From positions 186,001 through 250,000 of the forward strand of contig CAWICW010000020.1 in the NCBI GenBank assembly GCA_963834685.1: DNA of 64,000 bases, given 5' to 3'. The position numbers and the translations under genes were made by a program. The notes below the pieces were generated by a model. That model ran no database searches. It was not told the DNA's origin and saw only the letters and a program-made list of their open reading frames with translations. The first letter of the stretch is position 1; each line of letters begins with the position of its first letter. This DNA is from Palsa-504 sp963834685 (GTDB lineage Bacteria; Actinomycetota; Actinomycetes; Streptosporangiales; Streptosporangiaceae). This document shows positions 54,351-62,710 of the stretch, piece by piece.

Positions 54351-56369
54351 GCGGCGCCGAAAACGCGGATCGGCAAGCTCCTGGTCGCCAACCGCGGCGA
54401 GATCGCGGCCCGGATCATCCGGACGGCGCACGCGCTGGGCATCGCGACCGTCGCCGTCTACTCCGATCCGGACGCCGGTGCCCCCTACGTGACGCTGGCC
54501 GACGAGGCGGTCCGGCTGCCCGGGGCGGCCCCCGCCCACACCTACCTGCGCGGCGACCTGATCATCGCCGCGGCCGCCGCCACCCGCGCCGACGCCGTCC
54601 ACCCCGGCTACGGGTTCCTGTCCGAGAACGCCGCGTTCGCCCGGGCCTGCGCGGACGCAGGCCTGATCTTCATCGGCCCGGCCCCCGGCACGATCGCAGC
54701 CATGGGCGACAAGGTCGCGGCCAAGGCCATGATGGCCGCGGCCGGTGTCCCGGTGCTGCCCAGCGTGACCGTGGACGCCGACGGCGTCCGCCCCGACGCG
54801 GCGGCGCAGGTCGGGTTCCCGCTGCTGGTCAAGGCGGCGTTCGGCGGCGGCGGACGCGGCATGCGGCTGGTCAGCGACTCCGCCGAGCTGGACGAGGCGG
54901 TCGGCGCCGCGCGCCGCGAGGCGGCCGCCGCGTTCGGCGACGGCACCGTGTTCCTGGAGCGCTACGTCCCGGACCCGCGCCACGTCGAGGTGCAGATCCT
55001 CGGCGACGTCCACGGCGACGTGGTCCACCTGTTCGAGCGCGAGTGCTCCATCCAGCGCCGCTACCAGAAGATCGTGGAGGAGTCCCCGTCCCCGGCCGTC
55101 GACGGCGAGCTGCGCCGGGCGCTGGCCGCCGCGGCCGTCACCGCCGGCCAGGCGGTCGGCTACACCGGCGCGGGCACCGTCGAGTTCGTGCTCGACCGCG
55201 ACGGGTCGTTCTACTTCCTGGAGATGAACACCCGCCTGCAGGTCGAGCACCCGGTCACCGAGCAAGTCACCGGGCTGGACCTGGTGGAGCTCCAGTTGCG
55301 CATCGCCGAGGGCGAGCCGCTGCCGCCCGAGGTCCGCGAGGCCACGATCAGCGGCCACGCCATCGAGGTCCGCCTGTACGCCGAGGACGTCCCGGCCGGG
55401 TTCCTGCCCGTCACCGGCACGCTGCACCGCTTCGCGATCCCGTCCGGCCCCGGCCTGCGGGTGGACACCGGGTTCCGTGACGGGTCGGCGGTGAGCCCGC
55501 ACTACGACGCGATGCTGGCCAAGGTGATCGCGCACGGCCGCACCCGGGCCGACGCGGCCCGGCGCCTGGCCCGGGCGCTGCGGGACGCCGAGATCCACGG
55601 CCTGCCCACGAACCGCGACCTGCTGGTGGCCATCCTGCGCGAGCCGGGTTTCCTGGCCGGCGCCACGGACACCGGCTACCTGACCCGTCACGAGCCCGCC
55701 GGCCTCAGCCGATCCGCCGCCGACCCGGCTACGACGGCGGTGCACGCGCTGGTCGCGGCGCTGGCCCGCCAGGCGGTCAGCCGCGCCGCGGCACCGGTCC
55801 TAGGTACTTTGCCTTCCGGCTGGCGCAACGTCTTCTCCGCGCCGCAGCGCGTCAGCTACACCGCCGCGGGGGAGCAGTACGACGTCGCCTACCGGGTCCT
55901 CGGCGACACCGTCCAGGCGTCGGTAAACGACGTGCCGCTGGGCCCGGCCAGGGTCCTCGGGAAATCCGGAACGGACCGCGTGGACCTGGAAATCGACGGG
56001 ATGCGCCGGGTCTACCGGGTGCACCGGATCGGCGCCGACACCTACGTCGACGCCAGCGACGGGTCCAGCGCCCTGACCGAGGTGCCGCGGTTCGGTGACC
56101 CGGAGAAGCGCGCGCCCGCCGGGTCGCTGCTCGCCCCCATGCCCGGGCTGGTCCGGCGCGTCCTGGTCGAGGTCGGCGCGCTCGTGGCCGCGGGTCAGCC
56201 GCTGCTCGTGCTGGAGGCGATGAAGATGGAGCAGGCCGTGGCCGCGCCCGCCGCCGGCGTGGTGGCCGAACTCCGGGCCAAGGCCGGGGAGCAGGTCAGT
56301 ACCGGCCAGGTCCTCGCCGTCGTCGAAGCGAGCACAGTCGAAGCGAGCACCGCCGAGACCAAGGCATAG
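54315..56369 (+). CDS. Acyl-CoA carboxylase, biotin carboxylase/biotin carrier (alpha) subunit
   Basis: Up to 684 residues. Biotin carboxylase domain: KLLVANRGEIAARIIRTAHA near 18, HPGYGFLSENAAFA, the Gly-rich ATP loop KAAFGGGGRGMRL, ECSIQRRYQKIVEESPSP and FLEMNTRLQVEHPVTE. A linker/BT region runs from about 480 to 600, and the biotinyl domain at the end has the biotin lysine in EAMKMEQ. It carboxylates biotin with bicarbonate and ATP and delivers it to the beta subunit. The start overlaps the beta-subunit stop; the exact start among tandem candidates is open. Confidence 0.94.
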
Positions 56370-56371
56370 CG

Positions 56372-57172
56372 ATGCCGGTTGACATGGCCGCGCTCGCCGC
56401 GGACCTGGCCGCCGAGTCCGCCGTCACGCGCGCCCTGGTCGCCGGCCTCGACGAGCCCGGCTGGCGGACGCCGACCCCGGCCGCCGGCTGGGACATCGGC
56501 GACCAGATCGGCCACCTGGCCTACTTCGACGAGGTCGCGGTCCAGTCCGCGGTCCGCCCCGGCGAGTTCCGCGCCGAGCTCGCCGCGGCCGAGGCGAACG
56601 GCGGCATCGACCCCGACACGATCGCCGCCCGCTACCGCGACCGCACCGGCGCCCAGCTGCTGGCCTGGTTCGACGCCGCCCGCGCCGCGCTGCTCGGGAC
56701 GTTCGCAGGCCTCGACCTGAAAACCCGGCTGCCCTGGTTCGGGCCGCCCATGAGCACCGCGTCGTCGCTGACCGCGCGGCTCATGGAGACCTGGGCGCAC
56801 ACCCAGGACATCGCCGACGCCCTCGGCGTCACCCGCGAACCCACCCGTCGCCTGCGTCACGTCGCGCACATCGGCGTCGGCGCGCGCGCCTTCAGCTACG
56901 CCGTCCGCGGCCAGGTCCCGCCCGACACCCCGGTACGCGTCGAGCTGACCGCCCCGGACGGCGCCCTGTGGACCTGGGGTCCGCCCGACGCTGACGATCG
57001 GGTAAAAGGAACGGCCCTGGACTTCAGTCTCCTGGTCACCCAGCGCAGGCATCGCGACGACCTCGCGCTGATCATCGATGGGCCCAAAGCCGCAGAGTGG
57101 ATGGCCATTGCCCAGGCCTTCGCGGGCCCGCCCGGCCCCGGCCGACAACCCACCAGGAAAGCCGATGAATAG
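56372..57172 (+). CDS. TIGR03084-family DinB-like metal-binding protein
   Basis: A 266-residue protein with the mycothiol-dependent isomerase-like N-terminal helix bundle: TRALVAGLDEPGWRTPTPAA, GWDIGDQIGHLAYFDEVAVQ (metal His/Glu), METWAHTQDIADALGV (metal His), then the TIGR03084 C-terminal beta part. It starts two bases after the carboxylase alpha stop and ends over the start of the AtuA gene, so it belongs firmly to this operon. The reaction is unknown; the fold suggests thiol-dependent isomerase or hydrolase chemistry. Confidence 0.88.
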   Translation: MPVDMAALAADLAAESAVTRALVAGLDEPGWRTPTPAAGWDIGDQIGHLAYFDEVAVQSAVRPGEFRAELAAAEANGGIDPDTIAARYRDRTGAQLLAWFDAARAALLGTFAGLDLKTRLPWFGPPMSTASSLTARLMETWAHTQDIADALGVTREPTRRLRHVAHIGVGARAFSYAVRGQVPPDTPVRVELTAPDGALWTWGPPDADDRVKGTALDFSLLVTQRRHRDDLALIIDGPKAAEWMAIAQAFAGPPGPGRQPTRKADE

Positions 57173-58928
57173 GCCGATCCGCATCGCGAACTGCTCGGGG
57201 TTCTACGGCGACCGCATCAGCGCCGCCCGGGAGATGCTGGATGGCCCGATCGACGTGCTGACCGGCGACTACCTCGCCGAGCTCACCATGCTGATCCTGT
57301 GGAAGGCCCGGCGCAGGGATCCCGGGCTCGGCTACGCCACCACCTTCCTGCGCCAGATGGAGGACGTGCTGGGCACCTGCCTGGAGCGCGGCATCAAGGT
57401 CGTGGCCAACGCCGGCGGCCTCAACCCCGAGGGCCTGGCCGCCAAGCTCGGCGAGCTAGGCCCCAGCGCGAAGATCGCTTACCTGACTGGCGACGACCTG
57501 GCCCCGGTCATCAAGGACCTGCAGGCCGAAGGCCACGAGTTCACCAACCTCGACACCGGCGTGCCGCTGGCCAAGGCCGGGCTCCCGGTGGTCACCGCCA
57601 ACGCCTACCTGGGCGGCTGGGGCATCGCGGCGGCGCTGCAGGCCGGCGCGGACGTCGTCATCTGCGGCCGGGTCACCGACGCGAGCCTGGTCACCGGGCC
57701 CGCCGCCTGGTGGCACGGCTGGGCCCGCGACGACTGGGACGCCCTGGCCGGCGCGGTCGCCGCCGGGCACGTCATCGAGTGCGGCCCGCAGGCCACCGGC
57801 GGGAACTACAGCTTCCTGGACGAGATCTCCGACCGCCGCCACCCGGGGTTCCCCATCGCCGAGGTCGCCGCCGACGGCAGCAGCGTCATCACCAAGCACG
57901 ACGGCACCGGCGGGCTCGTCTCGGTCGGCACCGTCACCGCCCAGCTGCTCTACGAGATCGGCGAACCCGCCTATCTCAACCCCGACGTGGTCGCGCACTT
58001 CGACACCATCCGCCTCGGGCAGGCCGGCCCGGACCGGGTGAGGCTGACCGGCACCCGCGGGAGCCCGCCGCCGGACACCCTCAAGGTGGCGCTCAACATG
58101 CTCGGCGGCTACCGCAACACGATGACCATGGTCATCACCGGCCTCGACGTCGAGGCCAAGGCCGAGCAGGCTACCAGCCTGCTGTTCGAACGGCTCGGCG
58201 GCGCCGCCCGGTTCGAGGAGACCGACGTCCGCCTGCTGCGCTTCGACCGCCCGGACGCCCCGGCCAACGAGCTGGCCACCGCGCACCTGCGCGTCACCGT
58301 CAAGGACCAGGACGAACGCAAGGTGGGCCGGGCTTTCTCCGATGCGATCATCGAGCTCGCCCTAGCCGGGTACGCCGGGTTCCACACCACCGCGCCGCCG
58401 TCCGGCGCCAGCGCCTACGGCGTCTACTGGCCGGCCCTTGTCCCACGGCGCGTGGTCGCGGAGCAGGTGCATCTGCCGGACGCAAGCACCATGGCCGTTC
58501 GGCATACAACTGATGATCCCCCCGGTCAGGCCACGCTCCAGGCCGTACCGGATCCCCGACCCCAGCCCGCCGGCCCTGAACCGGAGCCGAGCGGCCCGCC
58601 GGTCCCCGTCCCCCTCGGACGGCTGTGCGGCGCCCGGTCCGGCGACAAGGGCGGCAACGCGAACGTCGGCCTGTGGGCGGTCAGCCCCGCCGCTTACATC
58701 TGGCTGTGCCGGCACCTGACCGTCGGCCGGTTCCGCGAGCTGCTCACCGAGGCCGCCGACCTCGAGGTCGACCGCTACGAGCTGCCGAACCTCCTGGCCC
58801 TCAACTTCGTCGTCCACGGCCTGCTCGCCCCCGGCGTGTCCGCCACGACCCGCCCCGACTCGCAGGCCAAGGGCCTGGGGGAGTACCTGCGCTCGAGGAT
58901 CGTGAGAGTCCCCGCGGATCTTTTCTAG
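57165..58928 (+). CDS. AtuA-family (acyclic terpene utilisation, DUF1446) protein
   Basis: ATG 57165, overlapping the previous stop by eight bases, gives 587 residues. N-terminal DUF1446 domain (to about 450): IRIANCSGFYGDRISAAREM, VLTGDYLAELTMLILWKA, KVVANAGGLNPEGLAAKLGE and VICGRVTDASLVTGPAAWWH. After a Pro-rich linker (PQPAGPEPEPSGPPVPVP) comes the AtuA-like C-terminal domain (LCGARSGDKGGNANVGLWAV to VHGLLAPGVSATTRP). AtuA is required for citronellol/geraniol catabolism in Pseudomonas, though its chemistry is not settled. With the carboxylase and hydratase it marks an Atu/Liu-like route. Confidence 0.9.
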   Translation: MNRPIRIANCSGFYGDRISAAREMLDGPIDVLTGDYLAELTMLILWKARRRDPGLGYATTFLRQMEDVLGTCLERGIKVVANAGGLNPEGLAAKLGELGPSAKIAYLTGDDLAPVIKDLQAEGHEFTNLDTGVPLAKAGLPVVTANAYLGGWGIAAALQAGADVVICGRVTDASLVTGPAAWWHGWARDDWDALAGAVAAGHVIECGPQATGGNYSFLDEISDRRHPGFPIAEVAADGSSVITKHDGTGGLVSVGTVTAQLLYEIGEPAYLNPDVVAHFDTIRLGQAGPDRVRLTGTRGSPPPDTLKVALNMLGGYRNTMTMVITGLDVEAKAEQATSLLFERLGGAARFEETDVRLLRFDRPDAPANELATAHLRVTVKDQDERKVGRAFSDAIIELALAGYAGFHTTAPPSGASAYGVYWPALVPRRVVAEQVHLPDASTMAVRHTTDDPPGQATLQAVPDPRPQPAGPEPEPSGPPVPVPLGRLCGARSGDKGGNANVGLWAVSPAAYIWLCRHLTVGRFRELLTEAADLEVDRYELPNLLALNFVVHGLLAPGVSATTRPDSQAKGLGEYLRSRIVRVPADLF

Positions 58929-59686
58929 GTCCGCCAGGCGGGGGCGCGCTTCTCCAGGAACGCGCGGATACCCTCCTGCGCCTCCTCGCTGCCGAACAGC
59001 CGTGCCGACAGCTCCGCCATCGCCGGGCCCGCCGCGTCCAGCCGCTGCCGCCGCGGCGCGGTCAGCAGCAGCTTGGTCTCGGCCGCGCCCTGCGGTGAGG
59101 TCTCGCGGACCTGCGCCACCAGCCTCGCCACCACGCCGTCGAGCTCCTCGCCCGCGCAGGCCGCCGTGATCAGGCCCAGCCGCGCCGCCAGCGACGCCCC
59201 GAACGTCTCGCCGGTCAGGTAATACCGCATGGCCTGGCGCGGATCCATGATGTCCAGCGTGGTCAGCGAGATCATCGCCGGAGCCAGGCCGATCCGCGCC
59301 TCGGTGAACGCGAACGAGGCGCCCTCCGCCGCGACGGCCAGGTCGCACGCGCCTACGATGCCCATGCCGCCTGCCCGCACGTGCCCGGCGATCCGCGCGA
59401 TGACCGGCTTGGGAAGCTCCACGATCAGCCGCAGCAGGGCCATGATCGCGGTTCCCGTGTCGCCGAGCGAGCCGGTACCCGCGGCGGCCAGGTCGGCGCC
59501 GGAGCAGAACACCCGGCCGGTGTGCGTGAGCACGACCGCCCGCACCGCTCGGTCCGCGCCCGCCTCACCCAGCCGGTCCGACACCTCGGCCACGAGCTGA
59601 GCGGACAGGGCGTTGCGGTTGTGCGGGGAATCCAAGGTGACGGTGGCCACCTCGTCGGCCGCCTCATACCGCACCAGGTCACTCAT
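58925..59686 (-). CDS. Enoyl-CoA hydratase/isomerase family protein
   Basis: ATG 59686 after AGGGGG gives 253 residues. Crotonase marks are VATVTLDSPHNRNALSAQLV, GRVFCSGADLAAAG (CoA oxyanion loop), IARIAGHVRAGGMGIVGACD (second oxyanion Gly-Gly) and FAFTEARIGLAPAMISL, where Glu is one catalytic position. AtuE/LiuC-type hydratases fall in this group, and the loop suits a 3-hydroxyacyl product. It is convergent with, and overlaps, the atuA end by four bases. It diverges from the next dehydrogenase across the operator-like site at 59827. Confidence 0.92.
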   Translation of the reverse strand: MSDLVRYEAADEVATVTLDSPHNRNALSAQLVAEVSDRLGEAGADRAVRAVVLTHTGRVFCSGADLAAAGTGSLGDTGTAIMALLRLIVELPKPVIARIAGHVRAGGMGIVGACDLAVAAEGASFAFTEARIGLAPAMISLTTLDIMDPRQAMRYYLTGETFGASLAARLGLITAACAGEELDGVVARLVAQVRETSPQGAAETKLLLTAPRRQRLDAAGPAMAELSARLFGSEEAQEGIRAFLEKRAPAWRT

Positions 59687-59826
59687 CTCGGTCACCCCCT
59701 GACCCGCCGTCCCCGGTCCTGTCCTCAAATTTATGCCGAACGGGCCGTGGTGCTTCCGCCACCAAGCGCGATACCTCTTCCGCCGAGACGACCGGTCTCC
59801 GATTTGCCCTGAATGCCAATGATTTA

Positions 59827-59839
59827 TCAGACAGTCTGA
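59827..59839. promoter_or_regulatory. Palindrome TCAGACAGTCTGA between divergent catabolic genes
   Basis: TCAGAC-A-GTCTGA is perfectly symmetric, centred between the leftward enoyl-CoA hydratase (59686) and the rightward dehydrogenase (59915) in an AT-richer patch. It resembles TetR-type operators of fatty-acid genes. The flanking TGATTTATCAGAC (59820-59832) is identical to 5610-5622 near the carbonic anhydrase gene. Confidence 0.6.
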
Positions 59840-59914
59840 GAATATGAGACGGCTGACCGGGTTCGTCGCCGATGTTCCCAGGTCGGCGGCGCCGCGGGTG
59901 AGGGAGCGGCCTTC

Positions 59915-61501
59915 ATGACGATTCGGGATTCGGTCGGCCTCAGCGAAGACCAGGACAGTCAGCATGACACCCTGCGCGCGCTCCTCACCGACCAGCTGTC
60001 CTCCGCCGAACTGCGCGACGCGCTCGAGGGCGAGCCCGGCTACCGTCCCGAACTGCACGCTCAGCTAGCCGGCCAGCTGGGCCTGTCCGGTTGGACGATC
60101 CCGGAGGAGTTCGGCGGGCTCGGCAAGTCCCAGGTCGAGGCGTGCGCCATTCACATCGAGCTCGGCCGGGCCTTGTACCCGGGCCCGTTCCTGCCCAGCT
60201 CGGTGGCGGCCGGCGCCTTGCTGGCGACCGGCCACCGCGAGGCCTGCGAGCGCTGGCTTCCCCAGCTGGCCGCCGGAACGGTGTCCGGGACCGTGGCGGC
60301 CGCCGACGAGGCCGGCCACTGGACCTCCGGCCCCGGTGGCGTCCGGGCTGACTACGGGACCGGCGGCTGGCGGCTGTCCGGCCGCCGCTGGTACGTCGTG
60401 GCGGGCCACGCCGCCGGCATCCTCGTGGTCCCGGCGGTCACCGAATCCGGCCTGGCCATGTTCCTGGCCGAAACCGGCTCCCCGAGCCTGGAGATATCCC
60501 GCCAGCTGGACCTGGACCTGACCCGGCGGATCAGCATCATCAGCTTCGAGGCGGCCCCGGCCGTGCTGCTCACCAAGGACCCGGGCGCAGCCCTGGCCCG
60601 GGCCGAGCGCGAGTTCCTGATCGCGACCGCCGCGGAGGCCGCGGGCGGCATCGGCTGGTGCCTGGACGCCAGCCTGGCCTACGTCCGGGAGCAGGGTCAG
60701 TCCGAGCACTCGGCCGGCTCGTTCGAGGCGGTGGCCAGCTTCTGCATCGACATGCTCGCAGACCTGGAGAACGTCGCGGCGGCCGCCCGGTACGCCGCGG
60801 CCGCGACCGACGTCAGCGCCGCCGACGCCCAGAAGGCAGCCCGGGTCGCCGCCCTGCGGGCCGGCGGCTCCTACCGCCGCGCGGCCGAAGCCACCATCGG
60901 AATGTTCGGCGACATCGGCTTCACCCAGGAGCACGACGCGCAGCTGTACTACCGTCGCGCCTGGTCCGCCGAGCGGCTGTCCGGCGGCCCCCAGGCCCAC
61001 CGGGACGCTCTCGCCGCCCAGTTATCCCAATCCGGGCCAGCGTCTCGCGCCCGTTTCGTAGGATTTCTCGTAATCGTTCAGTTGCTATGTGTGACAGACC
61101 GTCAAGGGGCACCGACGCCGCGCCGCACGTTAAGCCTGGACCTCGATGCGGCCGTATCGCATCCGGCCGGCCAACCGCACCCGCAGAATGACCGGAACGC
61201 CCGGCTCGCCGCCCGAGCGGAAATCGACGTCGGTGTAGCGGATCGTCAGGGAACCGGCGTCCACCACCACGCCCGGCCTGGTCACCATGACCAGCAACCC
61301 GCCCCGCATATCCATCTCGACCAGCAGCATGTCCTCCACGATGACCGCCTCGGTGAAGTCCAGCGTCACGTCGGACCACGACGACCGCAGTTCCAGCCGC
61401 CGCGGCACCACCCACTGTCCGGTCCGCTGGACCGACCCTCCCTTCTGGTCGATCCGGACCACATCCTCGGCTCGCGCCGCCGCTGCGCCGGGGGTGCCTA
61501 G
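59915..61501 (+). CDS. Acyl-CoA dehydrogenase-like protein with an aberrant C-terminal read-through
   Basis: ATG 59915 opens a 528-codon frame. Residues 1 to about 370 are an acyl-CoA dehydrogenase of the FadE6/FadE34-like type: LGLSGWTIPEEFGGLGKSQV, RALYPGPFLPSSVAAGALLA, AAEAAGGIGWCLDASLAYVR and IGMFGDIGFTQEHDAQLYYR, where the YRR end is typical. Beyond RDALAAQLSQSG the sequence becomes His/Gln/Pro-rich because it reads through the opposite strand of the DUF1707 gene to 61501. So the true stop is probably lost, or a frameshift has moved it. Function likely survives if the tail is tolerated. Confidence 0.75.
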   Translation: MTIRDSVGLSEDQDSQHDTLRALLTDQLSSAELRDALEGEPGYRPELHAQLAGQLGLSGWTIPEEFGGLGKSQVEACAIHIELGRALYPGPFLPSSVAAGALLATGHREACERWLPQLAAGTVSGTVAAADEAGHWTSGPGGVRADYGTGGWRLSGRRWYVVAGHAAGILVVPAVTESGLAMFLAETGSPSLEISRQLDLDLTRRISIISFEAAPAVLLTKDPGAALARAEREFLIATAAEAAGGIGWCLDASLAYVREQGQSEHSAGSFEAVASFCIDMLADLENVAAAARYAAAATDVSAADAQKAARVAALRAGGSYRRAAEATIGMFGDIGFTQEHDAQLYYRRAWSAERLSGGPQAHRDALAAQLSQSGPASRARFVGFLVIVQLLCVTDRQGAPTPRRTLSLDLDAAVSHPAGQPHPQNDRNARLAARAEIDVGVADRQGTGVHHHARPGHHDQQPAPHIHLDQQHVLHDDRLGEVQRHVGPRRPQFQPPRHHPLSGPLDRPSLLVDPDHILGSRRRCAGGA

Positions 61502-61693
61502 ATCCGCGGTCAGCACCGCTAGCTCGCCGAGCGTCCGGGCCAGCAAGGCGGCTTCCATTCGCTCACCGAACTCATCAGCCGTCAGCCGGCCGTCCCCCAC
61601 GGCCGCGCGCAGCAGGTCCACCACCCGGTCCCGGTCCGCGTCAGAAGCACGCAGCTCAGGAGGTCCACCAGTCGCCGGAGAGTCCGCAGACAC
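61130..61693 (-). CDS. DUF1707 (SHOCT-like) domain protein
   Basis: GTG 61693 gives 187 residues. The N-terminal DUF1707 domain reads LRASDADRDRVVDLLRAAVG, DGRLTADEFGERMEAALLAR, the classic motif found at the head of many actinobacterial envelope proteins. The C-terminal half (VPRRLELRSSWSDVTLDFTE, DMRGGLLVMVTRPGVVVDAG) is a LiaF/cell-wall-response-like beta-helix. No membrane helix is present. It overlaps the aberrant tail of the convergent dehydrogenase frame; on codon use this strand is the true coding one. Confidence 0.9.
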   Translation of the reverse strand: MSADSPATGGPPELRASDADRDRVVDLLRAAVGDGRLTADEFGERMEAALLARTLGELAVLTADLGTPGAAAARAEDVVRIDQKGGSVQRTGQWVVPRRLELRSSWSDVTLDFTEAVIVEDMLLVEMDMRGGLLVMVTRPGVVVDAGSLTIRYTDVDFRSGGEPGVPVILRVRLAGRMRYGRIEVQA

Positions 61694-61832
61694 CTCGCCC
61701 GCCTTTCACGATCGCGCCGGTTCAACCGTAGCCCGAGCCCTAGCTTCAAGGCAGCCCGCCAGGTGCGGCCACGCCGCAGAGACCGGTACGCTGGCTGCGA
61801 TCCAGGTGCACCGTCCGGCGGTCGGCACCGAG

Positions 61833-61907
61833 GGGCGCATAGCTCAGTGGTAGAGCACTCGCCTTACAAGCGAGGGGTCACTGGTTCGAACCCAGTTGCG
61901 CCCACCA
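61833..61907 (+). tRNA. tRNA-Val (anticodon TAC)
   Basis: The acceptor stem GGGCGCA/TGCGCCC, D arm TAGCTCAGTGGTAGAGC, anticodon arm ACTCGC-CTTACAA-GCGAG with TAC at the loop centre, and T arm CTGGTTCGAACCCAG fold properly. CCA is encoded (61905-61907). It reads valine GTA (and probably GTG) codons. The DNA beyond its 3' end holds a broken hydrolase gene rather than an intact operon. Confidence 0.97.
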
Positions 61908-61938
61908 AGTTTTGCAGCTAGACGGCCTTTTTGAAACG

Positions 61939-62560
61939 CTAATCGGAGGACCGGTAACCACAGGCGGGAACCACCGGTGCATGCTCCCGGACGGGGGGAA
62001 GGTGCCCAGCGGCCATCGCAGCGTCCCCTTCGACCACCAGGGCGCGCCGTGCGCCGACGGCAGGCACCACCGGCACTGAAGCGGCACGCAGGGCTGAAGG
62101 ATCCGCGGCGTCCGGCCTCGAACGCGCGGCGGGGTACAGGAGGCTGTGCATGGCTTCCCAGACGTCGGCATTGTTGAGCAGGTCGAAGTGGTGCATTCCG
62201 CCCAGCCCGCGGCCCAGCTCAATGGGGAACCGGATGTGCTGGCGTGGGCCGCGCCGCCCGTGTGCGCTGGCGGGCTGGACGAGCAGGTCGCCGACGACGG
62301 CGCCGAGCGGGCTGGCTGGGATCGGCGGTCACGGTGGCGCTGACGGCGTAGTGGTTTGCTCCGGCCAGCAGCGGCGCGTCGCCTCGGTGATCGCGCAGGC
62401 AGCAGTCCTGGTCGCAGCCGGTCCAGTCGTCGTCCAGTACGTACCCGTGGCGCAGGTCCTTGACCGAGGCCGGCCCGGCGGCCAGAGCCGCGAACGGCTT
62501 GGTTTCGGGCACCTGGGCGAGCACCCAGCCCGCGAGCCCGGCCGCAGGAAACCGTCCACT
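61939..62560 (-). pseudogene. Broken alpha/beta-hydrolase (esterase/lipase-like), frameshifted and lacking its N-terminal part
   Basis: The leftward frame reads LAQVPETKPFAALAAGPASV, KDLRHGYVLDDDWTGCDQD, NHYAVSATVTADP. A one-base shift near 62312 then carries on in another frame: SPLGAVVGDLLVQPASAHGR, IRFPIELGRGLGGMHHFDLL, NNADVWEAMHSLL. Together they match the C-terminal half of PGAP1/lipase-like hydrolases, ending with the catalytic-His region GGMHHFDLLNN. The nucleophile region is missing and the DNA above 62560 is unrelated. It lies directly after tRNA-Val. Confidence 0.65.
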
Positions 62561-62710
62561 CCGCGGAGGTCCAGCCCAGGGGCATCTCGGGCTGAAGGTC
62601 CCGCCAGGCCGGGCAGAACGCCCGTAGCGGCTGCCGCGTGGCGCGCGCATGCTGGCCGGACGCGCTAAAGGAGATGGCCCGCCAGGTCAGCTCGGGAAGG
62701 GATGGGGCCC

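Noticed and set aside
57299..58513. 404-codon plus-strand frame inside the AtuA gene
   Set aside because: Arg/Pro/His-rich alternate-frame shadow of the AtuA-like gene.
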